From: Gnomoniopsis sp. IMI 355080
Lineage: Eukaryota; Ascomycota; Sordariomycetes; Diaporthales; Gnomoniaceae
Assembly (NCBI GenBank): GCA_027946555.1
Contig: JAPEVC010000178.1
Span: 1-64,000 of the forward strand
Direction of reading: 5' to 3'
DNA length: 64,000 nucleotides
Below are positions 49,071 to 59,042 of the stretch, piece by piece (within the stretch, counting starts at the first letter, position 1; each line of letters opens with the position of its first letter). The translations under genes were made by a program, and so were the position numbers. Below the pieces are notes generated by a model, which saw only the letters and a program-made list of their open reading frames with translations, had not been told where the DNA came from and did no database searches.

Positions 49071-49817
49071 AACACGCTGTCTGTTCAGACAAGGACTGTA
49101 GAATCCTCAGCCAGGTCCTATGACCGGGAAATAACCACCAATCATCTTCACGGCCCCAACACGCCAACCCGGTCACCTGCAGCATGCTGACGCCTGAATT
49201 TGGAAGTCAGCCGCATAAATGACAGAGGGGCGAGAAGACACTGGATCATGCTATTGGCGCGATCTTATGGGCCGCGGGGTGCCATCGTAAACATCTCAAT
49301 TACTGATTCCTCGTCGGCGGCGTTGACGGCAGTGCGACACATGGTTCTTCGTGTCAAGGATTGGTATCTGGATACCTTTACAGTGTGAGCTACCCGGGAA
49401 TATAGGTGAATAAAGGGGACCGCCTCATGAATAGAGAAAGATCGGGGGTGAGGGGAACAAGGTCGGGTCTTGCCACAATACACTGGGCATCAGCTGCTAA
49501 CAAGTTGAAGCCATAGTCATTGCCTGGCAGCTAGGTATAGTACTGCATGTCAGTGCATGCTTCGCTTAGCTGAAATTCGGTGCGGTGAGTAATACGAACA
49601 TAGCGTCCGGACTTGGTTAGTGACTCCGAATCCCTCACGTACTTGATGAAATTGAGCGTAGTGTCTAGCGTGGATTTCGACCTGGCCTGTTTTGACGGAG
49701 ATGAGAAAGAGCTGAAAACGATTTCAGAAGCTTTCCGAACTCAAAATAAGTATTGAACCAGTGAAGATGGACGTGTCAGCCATGAAAAGTTAAGAGAGAG
49801 AGCCGGGGTGCTGGCGG
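49071..49817. other. Intergenic or decayed sequence
   Basis: 0.75 kb next to the HET relic. The short minus-strand frame at 49265-49483 could be eroded HET-protein sequence, but I cannot support it. No other feature is seen. Confidence 0.4.
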
Positions 49818-50309
49818 TCAAATTACAAGTCCAAATCCAAGCCCAAGTTGACTTACATCATATATGGGTAGATCGATCCCAACTCCTCGAGCTGGATTAA
49901 CTGTTGACACATCTTTGTTGGGTACTACTGGCTCAAGTACTGACACGTCTTCAGAGGGAAATCCACGGGAATTTACACACTGCTGGTCCTGGAGATCGCA
50001 AAATTCACGGACCCAAGGTACCGGCCTATTATATACTTCACTGAACAGCTTTTCCAGTAGAATCGTGGTCCCAATTGGTTGAGAGCTCTTCCCGTGGTCG
50101 TAATATAGTTGCAGGAAACACGATTGACTTCTTGCCTCTTCCACCATTCCATTGGTTGGTCGGTTAGGTAAAACTGTGCCGCAACTTGTGCATTTAATTC
50201 GCCTATTCTCTTGATTGGCGTGGCATTCTTTAGATTGTATACTGCGTGAGTCCAACTGCAGCAACTCTTCGAATGCCTCGGAATGCTCCTTCTCTGGAAT
50301 GGGAAGGCT
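49818..50309 (-). other. Open frame of unknown nature downstream of the ankyrin relic
   Basis: An open frame of about 150-165 codons without an ATG, containing a CxxC pair (KCTSCGTVLPN) and a Pro/Val-rich end. It follows the ankyrin pseudogene in the same direction and may be its former C-terminal exon. No family is recognised. Confidence 0.25.
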
Positions 50310-50735
50310 GCCTTTGGGGTGTTGGGTAGCTTTTTAGTTGAGATCCCCTCCAGCGAGCTATGTCAACAGGCGTCATGAAAAAATTGTCAAAGGCCTGCTT
50401 ACCTAGGTATAGATGCAGTAAATAGGTTCGTCAAGGTGCTCCAGCAAAGCTTTGATTGTGTCTGTGAACAGACCCGCAGCAGCAAAATGCAAAGGAGTCT
50501 TATTGCCAGAATCTTTGACATTGGATTCGGCTTTGTTGGAAATAAAAAGCTTGACGACGTTGACCATGTCTCGCCCCGCAACCAGGTGCAGTGCTGTTTT
50601 GCCAGTAAAGGCGGGATTTAGTGTTAAAATTGTCTTGTATCGTTTTCTCGTCATGAATCGCTTCGAGGAAAGCTTTAATGACTTTAGCGTTGATCTCATC
50701 CATGTAGTTATTCTCCGTTGACCCTCGGAATCCAT
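50310..50735 (-). pseudogene. Ankyrin-repeat protein fragment with at least two frameshifts
   Basis: Three frames carry consecutive ankyrin-like pieces. The first is KVIKAFLEAIHDEKTIQDN. The second is GKTALHLVAGRDMVNVVKLF with NKTPLHFAAAGLFTDTIKAL. The third is DNFFMTPVDIARWRGS. TALHLVAG, TPLHFAAAG and TPVDIARWRG are classic ankyrin helices. The switches fall near 50630-50640 and 50410-50440, and no canonical intron repairs them. Such repeats often form the tail of fungal NLR or incompatibility proteins, but no NACHT or effector domain is visible here. Confidence 0.6.
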
Positions 50736-52752
50736 GGAAGGAAGACTAGGGAAGTCGTAGTCAGAGTCAATCCGAACCCTTCTTGATACAAATTAAACAT
50801 TCTTACACTCTGGCTGTCAATTCACTATCTAAGTAAGTAACTCACCTCTTGATTCGACATTTCCTACTCCGACTTGTCTTTTCTTAAGTCATCTTACTCT
50901 CAATCGTGTTACGCTGACTCGCCTTGCTTTAACCTGCGTTTCTTAGTTTGGCAGTTTTTGCGACATTTGACCATTCTCCTATGAGTCATGTCCTTCTATG
51001 GCACAGCCATGATAATTCTATTGCTCATGCTTTTGAAGGCCATAGCACAGGATTGCACAGCTTTGAGGTGACATTTGACTCATGAGATAGCTGTAGTGTG
51101 CTGGCCAAGTCATTTGATTATTCCACCCTGTTCCGCAAGCTTATTTGAAGCTTTACTGCCCTCTTCTTTTGATAAACATGGAGTAAAACTTTGTTCCGCA
51201 TGCTAGTCTGTGGCTGCGAAGCTACGGATTGGAAGGGAAGGAGAATATTTAGGGGAGAAGGGAGTGGCACCTTTTGCGCCCGTCTACTACCGACGTATTA
51301 AGGACACAGAATCATAAGTGTCTTCGAAAGCAATATATATAGTTGTTGTCAGTCCTTTGGAAAAAGCGTTCATCTCCGCATTGAATACCTCAGCCCTGGT
51401 GAGAGTCTCCTAACTTCCGTATATAACTTACCAGACGTACCACCTTTCCATATAGTCAAGCTCCTATCGATTCATGACTCGCTGTCGTGTCTGATACCGG
51501 AACTATTACAAACAATGACTAGATATTTGTTTGTGATCGTTGCTGAAGCTAAAGCCTGAAAGATCTGCCTCCTTTTCCTCGGCCCAGCTAGGTAGTGGGT
51601 TGGTGTATTTTGATTTGGATAGCGCAGGCTTGAGAAAGTCTGATACCAGTAAACCTAGAGGTCTTATCAGTTCCTTACCAGAATCTAGAGGAAGTACACG
51701 ATTTAAAGAAGGATTGGTCCTAGTCTCCCAAGGCGAAAGTTATCGAAGGCTGATGTGTGGCAAAGATTGATCGGTACAGATTTTTATGCAAATGAAACCA
51801 ACTTTAGGATTCGTCGTCTCATGAGTGAAAGGCTAACTTTAACGATCCTCAGTCTAAAATAACGATCCTAAGCGAAAGGAATTAATACCAGCCCTAACGG
51901 CACTTAAACTTGAAATTCCACCCCAAATCCAACACCATACTCAATATATACACAACTTTATAGTAGACGATCGATTTTCAGATATATATAAACTGATTAC
52001 TAGTACCTAACATTGTTTAAAGCCTAGCCTGCGGCTCTAGCCGCTGTTTTCTCTTCGAAAGCCATTAAAAACGAAGGAATTCAAACATAAAATGCTGCTC
52101 CCGCCTTCTATTGCTGAGCGACTTCGCTTCGCGATCTAAACTTAGTGGGGGTGGAGGAGCCTGACAATGACGGTGGCCGTTAGTGCGGCTATCGGACTTT
52201 TTTTGCTTGGGATGGTCATTCTAGACTCGGGATCGTCAAATTAGACCTTTCGCCCTCATGTCGACCGATATCAGCCGAGCGGCACAGGATGAGATCAAAT
52301 TATGCACTTTGATCATCTAAGGGGCTTAGATAAGGCGTGCAAGTAGGCAGGTGGTAATCGGCCGGCCAACGATATACGCATGCCTTTACACTCATTGCAC
52401 TGTTGGTGCTGCTATCATGCGTCTTCTTCTATGCAGGGATTCGTACAAGTAAGACGGGAGGAAATCAGGCCTTGTCCCCACACAAGCCAAGACAGCAAAA
52501 AGGATCATGCAGCAGCGGCTTTATTGAGAGGAAGGTGACTACCTTTGCTAAGCGAGGCTCATCAAATGGAATAACGCTGCTTTCCACCACCTTTAAATGA
52601 AGCTCTGTTATGTCTGAGGCGCACCGGGGCCAATTCGATCAAACCGTTCATTCAAATTTTTAGCTATTAGGAAGGCCCTGTAACGATTTCCGCAGTATAA
52701 CAGCTCACGGCCGGCGGTCAAGCTCGACAGCTTATCGCCAGCAGTGTTCGCC
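50736..52752. other. 2-kb gene-poor region upstream of the ABC transporter
   Basis: No gene is supported. It contains a TAACGATCCT direct repeat at about 51838-51870, a hairpin GCGGCTCTAGCCGC at about 52031-52044, and scattered AT-rich stretches, consistent with old repeat sequence. No transposase motif can be read. Confidence 0.45.
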
Positions 52753-55700
52753 ATGGAGTTCTCAGCATGCGTTGACGATGATTCATTCGGACCTAGCGTA
52801 CAAGGCTGCCGAGATGACTTCGATTTAACCCTTAAATTTGAATTGGTCGTTCTTTCAAGCCTTCCATCCGCGATTTTCATCGCCACTTGCATCACAAGAT
52901 GCCTCGTTCTCGTCCGCAGGCCCACCATCACAAGTGGCGCTCTCTTCCGGTGTATAAAGCTTGTACGTCCCCCTGTGGCGCTGGCTTGAGTCGATATCTG
53001 TCATATCGACTGCTGTTACTGTACTGACTTCTTTGCAGGCTGCTGTTGCCGTCTATGCAATCCTCCAACTTGCCCTGCTCGTGTTGGCCAGCGTCAGATC
53101 TGCTAAATTTATAGAGCTGGTAGTCACCTCTACTGCCCTCAGCTTTGCAGCGGCGATATGCATGTTGGCATTGACTTTTCGGGAGCACGCTCGCTCGCCT
53201 CGACCTTCCACCCTGCTCAACATGTTTCTTATTGTCACCATTCTCCTTGATGTTACGCAAACGCGGACCATGTGGCTCGCGGCCCACACATATGAGGATT
53301 TCACTTTCGTCCGGATCCTGACAGCATCAACGTCGTGGAAGGCCGTCCTGGTGTTGCTCGAGTCCCATCAGAAACAGCGGTGGCTTCGCTGGGACCGCAA
53401 GATCCACAGTCCGGAAGAGACGAGCGGCATCTACGGGATTGGGACATTCTCATGGCTCACAACCCTGTTCATCTCTGGATACAAGAGCCTCTTGACCATC
53501 TCGGACCTTTTTGTCCTTGACAGGAGGATGTCTGCTGAGCTCCTACAAACCGCCTTCTCGGACGCTCTCCAGCGTACGAAATTCGTTGGGCGCAAGAACG
53601 GTCTCACGAGGGTCCTTTTACGCACCATGGTGGTGCCTTTTCTACTTCCCGTTGCTCCACGGATTGCGCTCATGGGATTATCATTCTGCCAACCTTTCCT
53701 ACTGGAGACACTTCTGACTTACCTTGAGAAGAACCCATGAATCAACCCAGTGCCAAGAACAAAGGCTACGGCTTGATCGGTGCCACCAACCTGATTTACA
53801 CTGGCATCCCCCTGGCCAACGCTTTTTACTGGTACTTCCAGGAACGTGCCTTGGTCATGGTACGCGCGTGTTTGACCACCGCAATTTACAGGAAGTCGCT
53901 GCAAGCTCCAGCCTCAGCTACAAATGACTCTGCTTCTCTGACTCTCATGAGCAGCGATATCGAGGCTTTCAAGATGGGTCTAATGTTCTTGCATGAATTT
54001 TGGGCTACCCCCATTCAGGTCGCCGTGGCCTGCTGGTTACTTGAGCGCCAACTTGGTGCCGCATTTGCAGCATCAATCATTCTCATCCTTGTTTGTATCT
54101 TTTGTTCAACCATACTTACGCGGTTCGTTGGTCCGCGACAGGTGGCTTGGATGCAAAGGATTCAGAAGCGCGTCGGCCACACTGCGGATGTAATCGGCAA
54201 CATGAAAAACCTGAAAATGTCCGGGCTCTCGGAACCAGTTGAGGAGGCAATACAGGAACTTCGGGAAGATGAGCTGAACGTTGGAGGTATCTTCCGAGGT
54301 TTCCTGGTCGGATCTATCAGTATCAGCTTTATGCCGGTTCTTCTGGCTCCTGTCTTCACCTTCGCCGTGACGTATCGAGATCTAGACGTCACAACCATCT
54401 TCACTTTCATCAGTTACATTCTCTTGGTCTGCGAGCCACTTTCGATTTTACTGCAAGTGGCTCCCCGACTTATATCGGGACTGGCTTGTCTTCAGAGAAT
54501 TCAGAACTTCCTCGAGAAGGACTCCAGGTATGACTTTCATCACGAGCGACGCGTTGCAGTCGCCGAGCAATGGCCCACCCCAAGTCGCGACAGGCCCAAG
54601 GCCAGGGCCATCCAGATCATCAACGGCAATTTTGGGTGGAGCAAGGATAAGCCCGACACATTCACGCTCAAGAACATCAACTCCTCCATCCCAGATGGTC
54701 TGACAATTGTGGTAGGCCCGGTCGCCTCCGGCAAGTCAACCCTTTGCAGCGTCTTACTAGGGGAAATCCCAAACGCGCAAGGAGAGGTTATCATGGGCAA
54801 GAACTTCCGCAGGGTCGGCTATTGCGCGCAAGTGCCCTTTCTTCTCAACACAACCATCCGCCAGAGCATCGTCGGCTTCTCAGCTATGGACGAAAAAAGA
54901 TACACGGAAGTTGTGGAAGCGACAATGCTTTCTCAGGATATCTCCTCATTTCCTCACGGGGATAATACCTTGGTCGGCAGCAACGGCGTCGCTTTGAGCG
55001 GCGGTCAGAAGCATCGAATCTCGATGGCCAGGGCTCTCTATCTGCAATGTGATCTGGTCATATTCGACGACGTCTTTAGTGGCCTGGATGCCTCCACGGA
55101 GGAGTGCATCTTCGACCGCGTCTTTGGTCTTCATGGTGTGCTCAAGAGAAGGGGGACAGCTGCCGTTCTCTGCACGCACGCTGTTCGCCATCTGCCGTCA
55201 GCTGATCACATCATTGCGCTTGGTAATGCTGGGTCCATTGTGGAAGAAGGTGTTTTTGACGAACTCGTCAAAGATGAAAAGTACATCCATGGCCTTGGTG
55301 TTCAAGCATACCTTGACAAGCCGATAAAAGAGGACACAGGGCCACCGGATAATACGATACGCAAATTCGAGAGACCTCAACCAGACACTGTAACGAAGCC
55401 CATAGAGTCGACCCGTACTATGGGTGACAGAAAATTATTTGGTCACTATTTCCGCAGCATCGGTACCTTTTGGCTGCTCAACTTTGTTTTGATTGGCGTC
55501 ATGTACGGATTCTTGGTCAACTTTTCCACCGTCTGGCTAAAATACTGGAGCGAAGATGTATCCTCGCCGGATCCTGAACAGTCGACGCCGTTCTATCTTG
55601 GGCTGTACGCCATGTTCCAGTGTCTGTCGCTGATCACACTGGTTATTGAGGCCATCATTGGACTGATGGTGATCATTAGAATCGCCGGCAGCGATCTTCA

Positions 55701-57485
55701 CAAAGCGGCCCTGCGGACTATGATTGCGGCCCCATTGAGTCTGTTCACCAAGACCGATCCTGGTATTGTCACGAATCTCTTCTCCCAGGATATGACTCTC
55801 ATTGACGGGGAGCTGCCCCAGGCCTTGACCAACACGTCGCTCCAGGTTTGGAGTGCAGTGGGATTGGCGGCTGTGGTAGCGACGTCGTCGCCTTACATAC
55901 TTATTTCCTACCCTTTCATCGCTGCTTTCATATATGTCGTCCAAAGGTTCTACCTGCGTACCTCACGACAGCTCCGTCTCTTGGATCTCGAGGCGAAAAG
56001 TCCGCTTTAGTGAGTCTTCTCCCCCCCCCCCCCAATGGACGACCTACTCATCGCTAACATCTTCGCCAGCACCAATTTCATGGACTGCCTGAAAGGAGTG
56101 ACGACGTATCGCGCCTTCGGCTGGACCGAAGACGCAATCTCTCTAAACAATGACCTGCTGGACACTTCTCAACGTCCCGCATATCTCCTGAGCATGGTGC
56201 AGCGTTGGTTGGCCTTCGTCCTCGGCATGGTCGTCGCGGTCATGGCTCTTCTCGTCGTGACTCTTTCCACCCAACTGCGCCCGGCGGCGGGCTTCACTGG
56301 TGCGTCCATGGTGTCGTTCATGTCGTTCGGCAAGACGCTGGCGTACCTCGTCCAGATGTACACGTTGCTGGAGACGTCGATTGGGGCAGTCAGCCGGCTC
56401 AAGTCTTTCAGCGACAACACTGCTGCTGAGGACTTGCCGGGCGAGACTGTTGTCCCGCCGGCTTCGTGGCCGGAGAAGGGCCGGATAGAGATACGAGATG
56501 TTTCCGCAACCTACGGGTAAGTTGGCAGCTTAAAACTTCGTTCCGTTGGCAGATTCTACTTCCACGCGGATGTCCATGCTGATCTGATGGGTGACCAGTG
56601 ACTCAGGGATACTTGCGTCTCAAGAGAGCGAGTCTATCATGTCCCGTGGAGTAGACGACATAGCTCTCGGCGATCTGACCAGAAAGCCCGAGCATGCGAT
56701 CGATCTTGCTGTCCGAAATCTCGTGCTCGCGATCAAGCCGGGTGAGAAAGTGGCCATATGCGGTCGAATTGGCAGGTAAGTGGCAACACCGAATTGTAAA
56801 TGAACAGTAAATGTGTGTCAAAATGTCGATTTTGCTGACATATTCATGCCTATGTAGCGGGAAGTCCTCCATAATCCTCTTACTTCTACGCCTGCTGGAC
56901 CCTTTACCCACATGCGCCAACAACATCATGATTGACGACATCCCTCTCCACACCATCAATCGGTCCGCCCTACGCAGCCGCATCATAGCCGTGCCGCAAG
57001 ACGCAGTTTTCTTCCCCAACGGCACCTCGTTCAGGAAGAATCTTGACCCATCCGCCACTGCAACAGATGAACAATGCAAAGCCGTCCTCCAGGCCGTGAA
57101 CCTGGAGACCGTGGTGTGCGACCTCGATGCGGGCATGACCTCGGACTCGCTTAGCCAAGGTCAGAAACAACTCTTCAGCCTGGCGAGAGCTGTCCTGCGC
57201 CGGCGCATCCGTGGGTGTGTGGGTGGTGGAGTTCTGATTCTCGATGAGGTTAGTAGTAATGTAGATATGGAGACGGAACGCCTTATGCAGAAGATTATTC
57301 GCCATGAATTCGAGGGATATACGGTTGTAATGGTCAGCCATCGGCTTAATGTGGTTGTTGACCTGTTTGATCGCGTGTTGGTAATGGATGCGGGAAGGGT
57401 TGCGGAGGAGGGTAAGCCCAGGGAGTTGATGGGACGGAATGGAGGGTTGTTTAGGGAGCTTTGGATGGTGGGAAAAAAGGGGTGA
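52753..57485 (+). CDS. ABCC (MRP-type) full ABC transporter with a one-base frameshift
   Basis: Exons 52753-52962, 53039-56009, 56070-56516, 56599-56775 and 56858-57485. The N-terminus (DDSFGPSVQGCRDDFDLTL, then a TMD0-like helix set) and the order TMD1-NBD1-TMD2-NBD2 are those of fungal MRP transporters. NBD1 has Walker A GPVASGKST, signature LSGGQKHRISMARAL and Walker B LVIFDDVFSGLD. NBD2 has GRIGSGKSS (built across an intron), SLSQGQKQLFSLARA and VLILDEVSSNVD. TMD2 has the AAPLSLFTKTDPGIVTNLFS stretch. At 53736-53741 the frame ends LLTYLEKNP-stop while QPSAKNKGYGLIGATN continues in the next frame; one missing base is implied and no GT-AG intron fits. If real, the shift removes both NBDs from the N-terminal product. 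It would export conjugates, metabolites or drugs. Confidence 0.88.
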
Positions 57486-59042
57486 TTAGTTGCAATGTCA
57501 TAGATGTGAGATGTCTGGCATGAATGGATACAGACTGGACTTTGCTAGGTTCAAGATCGGATATCAACAATTCCACAACGTGATTCAAATACGCTATTGT
57601 TTAGGGCTGCACCTTCAAGGAGAAATTTGCGAACACAACATAGTATGAGGTTTTAATTAGATGGACGAAAACATGTAGCCGCGGAATTGAATTATATATC
57701 AGGTACTCAGAATATACCTAGGTAGCCCGGGTAGATAATACACCTCAATCCTATAGGTAATGTCCGGCTTTTCTAACGGGTCTCGAACAATATAAATCTA
57801 GCTTTGAGATACTAGTCATCGCCCTAATCACAGACATTCCAGACGTCCAGGTGTAGCTGTAATTTGCGCAAGTTGACCTCCAGAGTTCTCTTTCAGGTGG
57901 CAGACTCCACGCACAGGATCCTTAGTCAGACGGAGCCTTGAATACGACAGCAGGCCAAGGTATTAATGGAACTAAGAAGCGGGTAAGTACCTCATGTTTT
58001 GATTAGAAACAGCTTCCGACCTCAAAAAATTGATCTCCATACCTAGGTAGGCATCCTATCTGGGCAGCTGGCCGAGGTCTAAACTGTCGATAATGTCTTT
58101 GGGGAAGAAACCCGTAAGACTGTGAACAAGCCAATTTCTAAATAAAGAGCCTGTTCATCATTTGCAGACATTTTGGTCAGGTTCCTCCCCCGATCCGCCT
58201 GCTGCTTCGTCTTTTCTATTGTATCCATTCTTGTGCCTGTTCATCCTGCATATCTCCAATGATGCTTGCCTCAACTTACCAGGGTTTTGATAATAATAAG
58301 ACGGGATGATGCGCTGCATACCCAAGTAGGCGCGATAGCCGAGCGAAAAGGATGACTGCATATGACCCTTTACCCATGACCTCTAGCTATCGACGTGGGG
58401 ACATACATGCCTATGAACACGTTGAATATTCATGGCGGAATATTCCACGACCGGCACGAGTCCATCGCTCATTGGTTGATCTCATCACCCACTTCTGAAT
58501 TTGCTGACCTGTGTGTGGTGCACAGCTGTTGCTTAGATTGGTGAACATGGGTGCCATTTAAATGAGACAGGTTCTAGATTACTCGGCTTGTGTGAGGCTG
58601 AAATCGAAGGCACTAGTTGAAGAGCATTGTGGGTACACCAACTAATATACCTGGTCGGAACATTGGTGGGAAAGACTCTAATGGTGGTCAGCATTGAGCA
58701 TCTATTCAGCGTCTAAATGCATCCGATTGCGTCAGCAGGTCTGCTGGACTTGCGTAAGCGCTTATCGTCCCACATGAGCCTCAATTTCACGCGAAAATCA
58801 TCATATTCAAGAGTTAGCCTTGCGGCTGTTGATCTGCACCAGGTGGTCTTCCCAGCCGCGAGATATTCTAGCTATTCTCTCGCTTTTGGGCCATTTCTAT
58901 CACCACGAACCACAAACACAGACATAGTCACGCAAACGTTTATTCTGAAACCAATACTTCCTGGATCATCTATTCAGGTGAAGAAATTCCTACAGGTGGC
59001 AGGCAGGACGGCGGTTCTGACAATCTCAAATATCCCCGGAAA
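57486..59042. other. Intergenic region
   Basis: 1.56 kb upstream of the HET/TIR-like gene. Several short ACCTAGGTAG motifs occur (about 57717, 58041). A frame from 58717 overlaps the next gene's start but shows no conservation. Confidence 0.45.

Noticed and set aside
51838..52200. Possible transposon end near the TAACGATCCT repeats and the GCGGCTCTAGCCGC hairpin
   Set aside because: No matching terminal inverted repeat, target-site duplication or transposase reading frame could be found by eye.
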